Shown piece by piece: positions 25,462-33,191 of a stretch of 33,312 nt of DNA. The translations under genes and the position numbers were made by a program. The notes beneath the pieces are model-generated. The model was given only the letters and a program-made list of their open reading frames with translations. It was not told where the DNA came from and did not search any database. Location: NCBI GenBank assembly GCA_029267315.1, contig JAJUJD010000014.1, forward strand, positions 1-33,312, given 5' to 3'. Source of the DNA: Alcaligenaceae bacterium. Its GTDB lineage: Bacteria > Pseudomonadota > Gammaproteobacteria > Burkholderiales > Burkholderiaceae_B. The number at the start of each line of letters is the position of its first letter. Position 1 is the stretch's first letter.

Positions 25462-27247
25462 TCTGCCCAATCTCCCTGGCGTCTATCGGCACATCGACGC
25501 ACAGGGGGAAGTGCTGTATGTGGGCAAGGCCCGTGACCTCAAGCGGCGCGTCAGTTCGTACTTCCAGAAGACGGCCTCCAGCCCCCGCATTGCGCATATG
25601 GTGGCGCGAGTGGTGCGCGTGGACGTCACAGTCACACGCAGCGAGGCAGAGGCGCTGCTGCTGGAAAACAACCTGATCAAGCGTCTCAAGCCCCGCTACA
25701 ACATTCTCTTCAGGGATGACAAATCCTATCCCTACCTGATGTTCAGTGGCCACGGATACCCGCGCATTGCATATTATCGCGGGGCCACCAGCCGCAAGGG
25801 TAGATTCTTCGGACCCTATCCCAACAGTTGGGCCGTGCGCGAGACCATCCAAATACTGCAGCGCGTGTTCCGGTTGCGGACGTGCGAGGACAGCGTCTTC
25901 GCCAATCGTTCGCGTCCCTGCCTGCTGCATCAGATCGGTCGATGTTCTGCACCTTGTGTCGACCTTATTTCTGCAGAGGATTATCACGCCGATGTTGACC
26001 GTGCCATTCGTTTTCTGGACGGGCACGCTGATGATGTTCTCAAGGACATAGAAGCGCGCATGTTCGCCGCCTCGGAGCAGCTCGAGTTCGAACAGGCGGC
26101 CATGCTGCGCGATCAAATGGGAGCCTTGTCACGAGTGCTCCAGCAGCAGTCCATGGAACAGATTGGCAATGACGACGTAGACGTCATTGGCGTGGTTTCC
26201 ATGGGCGGGCGCAGCTGCGTGAACCTGGCAATGGTGCGGGGTGGCCGACACCTTGGGGACAAGGCCTTCTTTCCCTCACATGCGGAAGGGGACAGCGCCT
26301 CAGATGTGTTGGCTGCATTCGTCGCCCAGCACTACATTGACAGCAAAATGCCGCCGGTGTTGGTTTGCTCTCACAAATTGCCGGATGCCGAGCTGCTTAC
26401 ACTACTGGCCGAGCAGACTGGCGTAAAAGCACGCCTTGTGGTGCGGCCGCAAGGCGTGCGAAAAACCTGGCTGGAACAGGTTGTCAAGAATGCTGAACTG
26501 GCGCGCAGCCGCTCGCTGAGCGAATCCAGCGCCCGCGAAGCCCGGACTCTGGCTTTAGCCGAAACCCTGGGGTTGGACACTGACGACGCCTCGTTGCAGG
26601 CGCTGCGCGTTGAGTGCTTCGACATCAGCCACACCGCTGGCGAAGCCACTCAGGCCTCCTGTGTGGTTTATCACAATCACGACATGCAGCCGTCCATGTA
26701 CCGGCGCTACAACATTGCCGGAATTACCCCCGGCGATGATTACGCCGCGATGCGTCAAGTCCTGTCCCGACGGTTTACCCGAGTAGCGGATGGCGAAGCC
26801 CAACTGCCAGAAGTGGTGCTGATCGATGGCGGAAAAGGGCAGGTGGAGGTCGCTCGGCAGGTGTTCGTGGAGCTTGGACTGGATACGCGCGTGCTTGTGG
26901 GGGTGGCCAAAGGAGAAGGGCGAAAAGTCGGGCTGGAAACTCTGATCTTCGCGGACGAGCGGGAGCCACTTTTGCTGGGCGTGGAGTCGCCTGCTTTGAT
27001 GCTGGTAGCTCAGATTCGTGACGAAGCACATCGGTTTGCCATCACAGGCATGCGCGCCCGTCGTGCCAAGGCAAGAACCGTCTCGCGACTTGAGGAAATA
27101 GAAGGGGTGGGCGCGCGTCGCAGGCAGCGTCTGCTTGCGCGCTTCGGAGGGTTTTCGGGTGTGGTGGATGCCAGTATCGACGACCTGCGTTCAGTAGAAG
27201 GCATTTCCGATGAGTTGGCTGAACGCATTTATCATGCCTTGCGATAA
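25424..27247 (+). CDS. uvrC: Excinuclease ABC subunit C
   Basis: A 607-residue UvrC of normal length, which makes both incisions in nucleotide excision repair. Order: GIY-YIG nuclease domain with LPGVYR and [15 protein letters not shown] (about 17-45), a cysteine-rich stretch ([16 protein letters not shown]), the UVR motif that contacts UvrB ([15 protein letters not shown]), an RNase H-like endonuclease domain with [17 protein letters not shown] and LIDGGKGQ, and C-terminal helix-hairpin-helix repeats ([20 protein letters not shown], then [13 protein letters not shown]). The start lies inside nagZ, so the two are likely translationally linked. No LexA box is visible upstream. Confidence 0.96.
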   Translation: MPDEFDLKSFLADLPNLPGVYRHIDAQGEVLYVGKARDLKRRVSSYFQKTASSPRIAHMVARVVRVDVTVTRSEAEALLLENNLIKRLKPRYNILFRDDKSYPYLMFSGHGYPRIAYYRGATSRKGRFFGPYPNSWAVRETIQILQRVFRLRTCEDSVFANRSRPCLLHQIGRCSAPCVDLISAEDYHADVDRAIRFLDGHADDVLKDIEARMFAASEQLEFEQAAMLRDQMGALSRVLQQQSMEQIGNDDVDVIGVVSMGGRSCVNLAMVRGGRHLGDKAFFPSHAEGDSASDVLAAFVAQHYIDSKMPPVLVCSHKLPDAELLTLLAEQTGVKARLVVRPQGVRKTWLEQVVKNAELARSRSLSESSAREARTLALAETLGLDTDDASLQALRVECFDISHTAGEATQASCVVYHNHDMQPSMYRRYNIAGITPGDDYAAMRQVLSRRFTRVADGEAQLPEVVLIDGGKGQVEVARQVFVELGLDTRVLVGVAKGEGRKVGLETLIFADEREPLLLGVESPALMLVAQIRDEAHRFAITGMRARRAKARTVSRLEEIEGVGARRRQRLLARFGGFSGVVDASIDDLRSVEGISDELAERIYHALR

Positions 27248-27282
27248 GCAGGTTCACACAAGCTTGAGGTAGTATTCACAGT

Positions 27283-27861
27283 ATGCCGTTTAATCTGCCT
27301 ATCGCCCTGACCTGGCTTCGCATCGCGATGATCCCGCTAATCGTCGCGCTTTACTACGTGCCTCCGAGCTGGGTTGCGGAAGGAACGCGCGACGCCATAG
27401 GTGCCGCGTTCTTCATTATTGCTGCGTTGACCGACTGGTTTGACGGCTGGCTCGCCCGTCGGTGGAACCAAACATCAAGCTTCGGGGCCTTCCTCGACCC
27501 GGTTGCCGACAAACTAATGGTCTGCGCCGCCCTGCTGATTTTGCTCAACCTCGACAGGGTCGACGCCTTCATTGCCTTGATCATTATCGGGCGAGAAATC
27601 ACCATCTCGGCCTTGCGAGAATGGATGGCCAAGATCGGTGCGAGTGGCAGTGTGGCCGTGCACAGGCTCGGCAAGTTCAAAACCGCCGCACAAATGGTGT
27701 CCATACCCTGCCTTCTTTATTGGCAGCCCCTTTACGGTGTGCCGACCGACCTTGTCGGCCAGGCCTTGATTGTCGTCGCCGCCGTATTGACGGTATGGTC
27801 CATGTGTTATTACCTGAATCGGGCGTGGCCGGAGATCCGCGACCGGTCGAATAAAGCGTAG
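27283..27861 (+). CDS. pgsA: CDP-diacylglycerol-glycerol-3-phosphate 3-phosphatidyltransferase
   Basis: A 192-residue integral membrane enzyme that makes phosphatidylglycerol phosphate. The CDP-alcohol phosphotransferase signature D-G-x2-A-R-x8-G-x3-D-x3-D is complete: Asp54, Gly55, Ala58, Arg59, Gly68, Asp72, Asp76. Hydrophobic helices lie near 8-27, 38-53, 77-100 and 145-180. It begins 35 bases after uvrC, the conserved order in many proteobacteria. Confidence 0.95.
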   Translation: MPFNLPIALTWLRIAMIPLIVALYYVPPSWVAEGTRDAIGAAFFIIAALTDWFDGWLARRWNQTSSFGAFLDPVADKLMVCAALLILLNLDRVDAFIALIIIGREITISALREWMAKIGASGSVAVHRLGKFKTAAQMVSIPCLLYWQPLYGVPTDLVGQALIVVAAVLTVWSMCYYLNRAWPEIRDRSNKA

Positions 27862-27914
27862 GGTGTAGGGCAGGCCGCTCGACGCATCCGTAGCGCTCAC
27901 GGGAGTATGTGGCA

Positions 27915-29258
27915 ATGAGTGCCTCGATGCCAGCTGGAGTATCCATTGACCCTGTTGCCATCAGGCGGCAGGACTGGTCTGTCATTTCCATAGTGGGGGC
28001 AGCGCACGCGTGTTCGCATTTTTTCCAGCTAGTGCTGCCCACGCTCTACTTGTCGCTTGCGGCGGAGTTCGGCTATGACTTCGCGCAGCTTGGTCTGCTG
28101 GCTTCCATCTTCTTCTTACTCTCGTCCATTGGCCAAGCCTCTTCTGGCTTCGTGGTAGACCGCATTGGGCCGGCACCGGTACTGCAATTTGGTTTGGCAT
28201 GTTTCGTTGGGTCGGGTCTGCTGATCGCCGGTGCCAACGGCTACATCATGCTTTGCCTCGCTGCCGCCCTGGGTGGTATAGGCAACTCGGTTTTCCACCC
28301 GGTCGACTTTTCCATTCTGAATCATCGTGTCAGTGCGGCGCGCTTGGGGCACGCCTTCAGCGCGCATGGGCTCACCGGCAATTTGGGCTGGGCTCTTGCG
28401 CCCATCTATATGGCGACCTTCATCCAGCTCTTCGGGTGGCGCGGTGCCGCGCTGGCGGCTGCGGCACTGGTTGCGGTGGTGCTGATCGGTACCTGGCTGG
28501 GGCGCGACGTACTCGTTGGCCGCAGGAAGCTGGCGGAAGAAGTGCCGTTGCAGCAATCGGGCCCGGCCGGGCGTGAAGCAGCAGAGCCTACGGCAGTCGT
28601 CCGCAAGGCACCAGATAAGCCGGATGCGGATGATCTTTCACGCAAGAGTGTCGGGCAGACTCTGCAGACTTTGCTGGCCCAACCCGCGCTTTGGGGCGCT
28701 TTCCTGTTCTTTGCATTTACGTCGATCGCGCTGTCTGCCGTACAAAACTTCACCATACCCATGCTGGGTTCGGTGTATGGGGTGGACAAAGTGCTTGCGG
28801 GCTCCGCGCTGTCCGGTTACATGGTGGCCGGTGCAGTGGGGATGGCTCTGGGCGGTTTTGTCGCATCGAGTACGCCCCGCAGTGAGTTCATTGTATTTGC
28901 GTCGTTAGCCGGCGCAGCCACTTGCTTTGTCATGCTGGCAAGTGGGTGGCTGGGCCCGGCCAGCGCATTGTTCGCTGTTGCCCTTGCCGGTCTGTGTTCA
29001 GGTATTGCAGGGCCATCGCGAGATATGTTGATACGCAGGGTCGCACCTAAGGGTGCCACGGGCACGGTGTACGGTTTGGTGTATTCCGGCATGGATATCG
29101 GCGCCTCACTGGGGCCAGTGGGCTTCGGCCTGATGCTGGACTGGGGTCTGTTACGCGGGCCGTGGGCCGGTGCGGCGCTCAGCTTTGTGTTGGCGGCAAC
29201 CCTGGCGGTGGCCGTGGGGCGTTCAGCCGCTGCGCGTCGGCAGCCTGCTGCTGCCTGA
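27915..29258 (+). CDS. Major facilitator superfamily transporter, substrate unknown
   Basis: A 447-residue polytopic inner-membrane transporter with about 12 hydrophobic segments in two halves, separated by a polar, charged loop (about residues 195-245: rich in Glu, Arg, Ala). The first half has GFVVDRIGPAPVLQ, an MFS A-motif-like loop, and GGIGNSVFHPVDFSILNHRV, which resembles the fosmidomycin-resistance group of MFS exporters. Substrate cannot be deduced. ATG 27915 is used with GGGAG at 27901-27905; an in-frame GTG at 27909 is an alternative. It converges on queF with a 16-base gap. Confidence 0.85.
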   Translation: MSASMPAGVSIDPVAIRRQDWSVISIVGAAHACSHFFQLVLPTLYLSLAAEFGYDFAQLGLLASIFFLLSSIGQASSGFVVDRIGPAPVLQFGLACFVGSGLLIAGANGYIMLCLAAALGGIGNSVFHPVDFSILNHRVSAARLGHAFSAHGLTGNLGWALAPIYMATFIQLFGWRGAALAAAALVAVVLIGTWLGRDVLVGRRKLAEEVPLQQSGPAGREAAEPTAVVRKAPDKPDADDLSRKSVGQTLQTLLAQPALWGAFLFFAFTSIALSAVQNFTIPMLGSVYGVDKVLAGSALSGYMVAGAVGMALGGFVASSTPRSEFIVFASLAGAATCFVMLASGWLGPASALFAVALAGLCSGIAGPSRDMLIRRVAPKGATGTVYGLVYSGMDIGASLGPVGFGLMLDWGLLRGPWAGAALSFVLAATLAVAVGRSAAARRQPAAA

Positions 29259-29274
29259 CGCGTTCTTCAGCCAG

Positions 29275-30099
29275 TTATTGCCGAACCGTTCGTAAGACCG
29301 GCGGCGCCTCCGGCTGGCTGCTGCGCCATGGATTGATGTCCAACCCGCCGCGCCTCGTGTAGAGCGCCATCACGAAAAGCGATGTCGGCTGTAAAGCATG
29401 CCAAATATCACAGTACATGCGCTCCACGCAGTGCTCGTGAAACTCCGTGTGCCGGCGAAACGAGACGATATACTTCAATAGGCTTTCAGGGTCGATGCGT
29501 GGCCCGGTATAGCGCACTTGCACACTGCCCCAGTCTGGTTGCCCCGTGACGGGGCAGTTAGATTTGAGCAGATGGCTCACCAAAGTCTCGCTGACTACTT
29601 CTGCGCCGGGCGCTATCCGCAATAAACCGGCTTCCGGCTGGTAATGTTCAATTGCAATGTCCTGCTCGTCCAGGCAGATTCCTTCCAAGGGCTGCCAACC
29701 TAGGGCATCCGCAGCACCAACATTCATCAGCTCTACTGACACGGGGGCACCCGCTGCGCGACTAAGGTCTGCCTGCAGGGTGGCGGCTACTTCTTCCTGA
29801 CTACTGAAGCGGCTTTCATTGAAAGAATTCAAGTAAAGCTTGAACGACTTCGATTCGACGAGATTCGCGCTGTCCGCTGGAAAAGTGAAGCGCGCCAACG
29901 CGACGCGCGGCAAGCCTCGTCCGTTCAGCCAAGACACTTCGTACGCATTCCAGATATCGGCACCAAACCAAGGTCCCGGCATGCGCAGAGCGGAACGGTT
30001 CTGGGCCCGTGCAATGGGAAACAGTTGAGATGGGTCGTAACTGTGCGGGTAGGCGACCGCGCGGCCCAGTGGCGCTTGGGCGAGGGGAGAATCAGACAT
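29275..30099 (-). CDS. queF: NADPH-dependent 7-cyano-7-deazaguanine reductase
   Basis: A 274-residue two-domain (bimodular) QueF that reduces preQ0 to preQ1 for queuosine tRNA modification. The NADPH-contact motif ESKSFK is at 82-87; the catalytic Cys182 and Asp189 are in SNCPVTGQPDW; the conserved EFHEHCVERMYCDIW follows at about 219-233. Length and order match the E. coli type. The ATG at 30099 is preferred over an in-frame TTG at 30111. No preQ1 riboswitch is evident upstream. It is divergent from aceA across 293 bases. Confidence 0.94.
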   Translation of the reverse strand: MSDSPLAQAPLGRAVAYPHSYDPSQLFPIARAQNRSALRMPGPWFGADIWNAYEVSWLNGRGLPRVALARFTFPADSANLVESKSFKLYLNSFNESRFSSQEEVAATLQADLSRAAGAPVSVELMNVGAADALGWQPLEGICLDEQDIAIEHYQPEAGLLRIAPGAEVVSETLVSHLLKSNCPVTGQPDWGSVQVRYTGPRIDPESLLKYIVSFRRHTEFHEHCVERMYCDIWHALQPTSLFVMALYTRRGGLDINPWRSSQPEAPPVLRTVRQ

Positions 30100-30160
30100 A
30101 CAGCAGCTCAATGCAAAAGACCATTTTACTAAAGGGGGGAGGGAAGCTCGAAGAGAAGGC

Positions 30161-30250
30161 TTTCATGCTATGAAAGCGTGATTTCATAATATAAAAAATT
30201 GTTTTTGCAATGCAGCGAGAGACTTTTCATTCTGGGAGTTTGCGTTTCAT
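30161..30250. promoter_or_regulatory. Array of TTTCAT half-sites between queF and aceA
   Basis: Four TTTCAT copies on the plus strand (30161, 30182, 30225, 30245) and one inverted copy ATGAAA (30170-30175). The first two form CTTTCAT-GCT-ATGAAAG, a perfect seven-base palindrome; the second and third form TATGAAA-N6-TTTCATA, also perfect. Spacings between same-strand copies are 21, 43 and 20 bases, close to whole helical turns. This looks like an operator region, regulator unknown. Confidence 0.45.
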
Positions 30251-30337
30251 ATTGAGAAAGGGCAATGACAAGCTATTGAATACAAAGAATAAAATATTCA
30301 GTCTTATATAAGATAAAAGTGTTCTGTGCAGTGCAGC
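30206..30337. repeat. Pair of near-identical 11-mers upstream of aceA
   Basis: TGCAATGCAGC (30206-30216) and TGCAGTGCAGC (30327-30337) differ by one base and flank an A/T-rich stretch with a -10-like TATAAG (30307-30312). They may be binding sites for a regulator of the glyoxylate shunt. The short length makes chance possible. Confidence 0.3.
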
Positions 30338-30392
30338 ACACGCGTAGACTTTTCCTCATCCGCTTCACTTTTAATCCTTGAGGAGAAAACGC

Positions 30393-31700
30393 ATGAGCAC
30401 TCGCGAGAACGACATCCGGCAATTGCAGCGCCAATGGGCAGAAGACAGCCGTTGGCAGGGAATCAAGCGTGGCTACACCGCGGAGGAAGTCATCCGCCTG
30501 CGCGGATCATTGGCAATGGAGCATACGCTGGCTCGTCGCGGCGCCGAAAAACTGTGGCAGCTGCTTCACGAAGAGCCCTTCATCAATTCGCTGGGAGCAC
30601 TGACTGGCAACCAGGCGATGCAACAGGTGAAGGCTGGGCTCAAGGCTATTTATCTCTCGGGTTGGCAAGTCGCGGGAGATGCCAATCTTGCCGGCGAAAT
30701 GTATCCCGACCAGTCTCTTTATCCAATCAATTCCGTGCCGCAGGTAGTCAAGCGCATCAATAACAGCCTTATGCGCTGCGACCAAATTCAGTGGTCGGAA
30801 GGCAAGGAACCGGGCGATGAGGGCTACATTGATTACTTTGCGCCGATTGTGGCCGATGCAGAAGCCGGCTTCGGCGGCGTGCTGAATGCCTTCGAGCTAA
30901 TGAAGGCCATGATCGAGGCGGGCGCTTCAGGGGTCCACTTTGAGGATCAGCTTGCCGCGGTAAAGAAGTGCGGCCATATGGGCGGCAAGGTGCTGGTCCC
31001 CACCCGGGAGGCAGTGTCCAAGCTAATTGCTGCACGGCTCGCTGCTGATGTGCTGAATGTGCCGACCGTGCTGCTGGCGCGTACCGACGCGGATGCAGCC
31101 GACCTTGTTACCAGCGATGTCGACGAAAACGATCGCCCGTTCATCACCGGCGAGCGGACGGTCGAAGGGTTCTTCCGTACCCGTGCGGGCATTGAACAGG
31201 CCATCTCTCGCGGGCTCGCCTATGCGCCATATGCCGACCTGATCTGGTGTGAGACTTCTACGCCCAACCTCGAGTACGCACGCAAGTTTGCTGAGGCCAT
31301 TCATCGTCAGTTCCCAGGCAAACTGTTGGCATACAATTGTTCGCCCTCCTTCAACTGGAAGAAGAACCTGGACGACGACACGATCGCACGCTTCCAGCGC
31401 GAACTCGGTGCCATGGGTTACCGCTTCCAGTTCATCACACTGGCAGGCTTTCACTCGCTCAATTATGGAATGTTCGAGCTTGCCCATGGGTACGCCCGTC
31501 GCCAGATGAGCGCCTTCGTTGAACTTCAGCAGAAGGAGTTTGCGGCGGCCGATCTTGGCTTTACTGCAGTCAAGCACCAGCGTGAAGTGGGTACCGGCTA
31601 CTTCGATGCGGTGACTCAGGCCATCGAAGGCGGGCAGTCTTCCACCACAGCTCTGACCGGCTCGACAGAAGAAGAGCAGTTCGAGAAGTCGTACGCGTAA
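30393..31700 (+). CDS. aceA: Isocitrate lyase
   Basis: A 435-residue isocitrate lyase, E. coli-like in length, which splits isocitrate to glyoxylate and succinate and allows growth on acetyl-CoA-yielding substrates. The catalytic KKCGHMGG has Cys193. Other landmarks are the [21 protein letters not shown] block (partial), VHFEDQLAA, and [13 protein letters not shown] 30393 is preceded by GAGGAG at 30380-30385; an in-frame start 15 bases upstream lies on that site and is rejected. No malate synthase gene is in the window. Breakdown of phenylacetate gives acetyl-CoA, so the shunt may support that pathway, but no shared control is visible. Confidence 0.96.
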   Translation: MSTRENDIRQLQRQWAEDSRWQGIKRGYTAEEVIRLRGSLAMEHTLARRGAEKLWQLLHEEPFINSLGALTGNQAMQQVKAGLKAIYLSGWQVAGDANLAGEMYPDQSLYPINSVPQVVKRINNSLMRCDQIQWSEGKEPGDEGYIDYFAPIVADAEAGFGGVLNAFELMKAMIEAGASGVHFEDQLAAVKKCGHMGGKVLVPTREAVSKLIAARLAADVLNVPTVLLARTDADAADLVTSDVDENDRPFITGERTVEGFFRTRAGIEQAISRGLAYAPYADLIWCETSTPNLEYARKFAEAIHRQFPGKLLAYNCSPSFNWKKNLDDDTIARFQRELGAMGYRFQFITLAGFHSLNYGMFELAHGYARRQMSAFVELQQKEFAAADLGFTAVKHQREVGTGYFDAVTQAIEGGQSSTTALTGSTEEEQFEKSYA

Positions 31701-31763
31701 GCAGGATGATGTGCCACAGTGGTGGCATTGACTCCTGACCGGACACGTTGGTTAGTGGTGATT

Positions 31764-31789
31764 GGGGCCGTCCCGAGAGGGGCGGCCCC
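31764..31789 (+). terminator. Strong hairpin downstream of aceA
   Basis: GGGGCCGTCCC (31764-31774) pairs with GGGGCGGCCCC (31779-31789), 11 pairs with one G-U, closed by a GAGA tetraloop of the GNRA class. There is no T-tract, so it may be a transcript-stabilising or factor-aided terminator. It ends 16 bases before the FNR box. Confidence 0.55.
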
Positions 31790-31805
31790 TGTATCTGGGA
31801 GGGCG

Positions 31806-31847
31806 TTGATCTAGATCAAGATTCGCGTTCAGATGAAACGGTATATT
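31806..31847 (+). promoter_or_regulatory. FNR class II promoter of the CcoI-like gene
   Basis: TTGAT-CTAG-ATCAA (31806-31819) is an exact FNR/Anr box. TATATT (31842-31847) is a good -10. The expected start near 31854 puts the box centre at -41.5, the standard class II activator position. The ATG at 31855 then lies at the very 5' end of the transcript. Confidence 0.75.
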
Positions 31848-31854
31848 GCGGGAC

Positions 31855-32826
31855 ATGCGCGCGATATCCATTTTCTCCCCACCAGCCGAGTTGTCCGATT
31901 CTGACCGGCATCATCGCCGTCATATGCTCGCGCGTTTGGGCCTGGCATGGCTTGCCATGATGCAGGTCATGATGTTCGCCTTTCCGGGCTATCTTCGCCA
32001 TGAAAGCATGGCACCCGATAATCTCGAGCTGCTTGATCAAGCCATTTTTCTGATGAACTGGATCAGTCTCATTATGACTGTTCCGGTTGTGCTGTACTGT
32101 GCCCAACCCGTTTGGGCCGGAGCGCTCAGCCGCCTTGCTAAGAAGCGCATCACCATGGACGTGCCAGTTGCTCTGGGCATCTTGGTCGCGTTTTTCCCGA
32201 GTGCATATGCCACCTGGGTGGGGGGCGGTGAAGTCTATTTCGATTCGGTCGTGATGTTCGTCGCTTTCCTGCTGACGGCCCGATATCTTGAATTATGTGC
32301 CCGCCAGGCAGTCGACGTTGGCGGTGCGAATGCCGCTATTGAAGCTTTCCGGGCTGCTGCTTCCCAGCAGGCGAATCGAATTGCGTTCTGGTTTGTCACC
32401 ATACAGGTCCTGCTTGCCATTGTGGCAGGGGCAGTTTGGTGGTTCTACATTGATGCCAGTCATGCTGTTCCGGTCATGGTCGCCATGTTCGTCATGAGCT
32501 GTCCGTGCGCCATGGCAATGGCCGTCCCTTCCACGGTTTCCGCGGCACATGCTACCTTGGCCGTACGCGGAAATATCCCCGATTCCGAGGTTGCAGAACT
32601 GGTACGTGCCACCAGGCGTGTTACCCGTCAAAACCTCTATGGTTCAGTCGTCTGGCACCTTCTCATGACGCCGCTCGCAGCTATCGGGCTGGTGGCTCCC
32701 TGGGTGGCGGCACTGAGCATGTTGGTTTCTTCTCTGGTGGTTGCAGGCAACGCATGGCGTATGTATCGCCGTCTAGTGCGCTCTGCCCCGGCGGCCAGCT
32801 GGGCCTCCGCAGCCATCCAGAGCTGA
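31855..32826 (+). CDS. CcoI/FixI-like P-type ATPase membrane part lacking A, P and N domains
   Basis: A 323-residue protein that aligns by eye with the membrane portion of CcoI, the copper P1B-ATPase needed for cbb3 oxidase assembly. Eight hydrophobic segments are seen (about 25-47, 64-82, 101-122, 127-147, 175-198, 203-228, 259-281, 283-302). Hallmarks kept: MMQVMMFAFPGYL, TMDVPVALGILVAF, GEVYFDSVVMFVAFLL, and the metal-binding CPC at Cys216-Pro-Cys218. Missing: the N-terminal metal-binding domain, the actuator domain with TGE (only about 27 residues join segments 4 and 5), and the whole phosphorylation/ATP domain with DKTGT and GDGxND (about 20 residues join segments 6 and 7). The usual Tyr-Asn of the next helix reads Trp267-His268. 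It cannot be an ATPase. It is two bases upstream of ccoS. Confidence 0.85.
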   Translation: MRAISIFSPPAELSDSDRHHRRHMLARLGLAWLAMMQVMMFAFPGYLRHESMAPDNLELLDQAIFLMNWISLIMTVPVVLYCAQPVWAGALSRLAKKRITMDVPVALGILVAFFPSAYATWVGGGEVYFDSVVMFVAFLLTARYLELCARQAVDVGGANAAIEAFRAAASQQANRIAFWFVTIQVLLAIVAGAVWWFYIDASHAVPVMVAMFVMSCPCAMAMAVPSTVSAAHATLAVRGNIPDSEVAELVRATRRVTRQNLYGSVVWHLLMTPLAAIGLVAPWVAALSMLVSSLVVAGNAWRMYRRLVRSAPAASWASAAIQS

Positions 32827-32828
32827 GA

Positions 32829-33011
32829 ATGACTGGCTCACTACTGCTTCTTTTGCCTATCGCACTTATTTTTGTGGTGCTGATTGGCGCTTTGTTCTGG
32901 TGGGCGATCTTCGCCGGCCAGTTCGACGATACGCAGAAGGGCGGCGAGTCGATCCTCATGGACGACGACACGCCCGGCGACCAGGAATCGTCCAACGACG
33001 ATCGACGCTGA
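32829..33011 (+). CDS. ccoS: Cytochrome oxidase maturation protein CcoS
   Basis: A 60-residue protein with one N-terminal transmembrane helix followed by the CcoS signature FWWAIFAGQFDD and GGESIL, then an acidic tail. CcoS is required for cofactor insertion (haem b and CuB) into cbb3 oxidase. The frame is open upstream inside the CcoI-like gene; ATG 32829 gives the family N-terminus. It begins two bases after the stop of the CcoI-like gene, so coupling is likely, the same neighbourhood that full-length ccoI has in other bacteria. Confidence 0.92.
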   Translation: MTGSLLLLLPIALIFVVLIGALFWWAIFAGQFDDTQKGGESILMDDDTPGDQESSNDDRR

Positions 33012-33111
33012 CAGTGGCCGTGCCCTGTCGCATTTTTTGCAGCCCTGATCCAAGCCGTTGCGAGGCAACTTGTGGCGGGGATGCATCAAGCCCAATTTAG
33101 CCGGGACGGCA

Positions 33112-33153
33112 TTGATGCAGATCAAGGCTGCTGGCCAAGCCATGCGAGATCAT
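33112..33153 (+). promoter_or_regulatory. FNR box and promoter of ccoN
   Basis: TTGAT-GCAG-ATCAA (33112-33125) is an exact FNR/Anr box. A -10-like GATCAT (33148-33153) is placed so that the start near 33160 would be 41.5 bases from the box centre, again class II. The rest of the 180-base gap between ccoS and ccoN shows nothing else clear. Confidence 0.75.
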
Positions 33154-33191
33154 GCTCGCGACTGTTTTTTCTAATATTTGAGGGGAAGCTC

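Noticed and set aside
25193-26116. Minus-strand open frame of 307 codons opposite nagZ/uvrC
   Set aside because: Opposite two essential-family genes with complete motifs; no independent evidence.
27862-27914. tRNA genes after pgsA
   Set aside because: tRNA genes can follow pgsA in proteobacteria, but this gap is only 53 bases and has no cloverleaf elements.
30100-30160. Possible preQ1 riboswitch upstream of queF
   Set aside because: No H-type pseudoknot pattern or A-rich tail was found on the minus strand; the purine-rich run near 30131 has no pairing partner.
31855-32826. Reading the CcoI-like gene as an ordinary truncated pseudogene
   Set aside because: There is no frameshift or stop, all eight helices and the CPC motif persist, both deletions are in frame, and the promoter is intact; decay would not be expected to spare these selectively.
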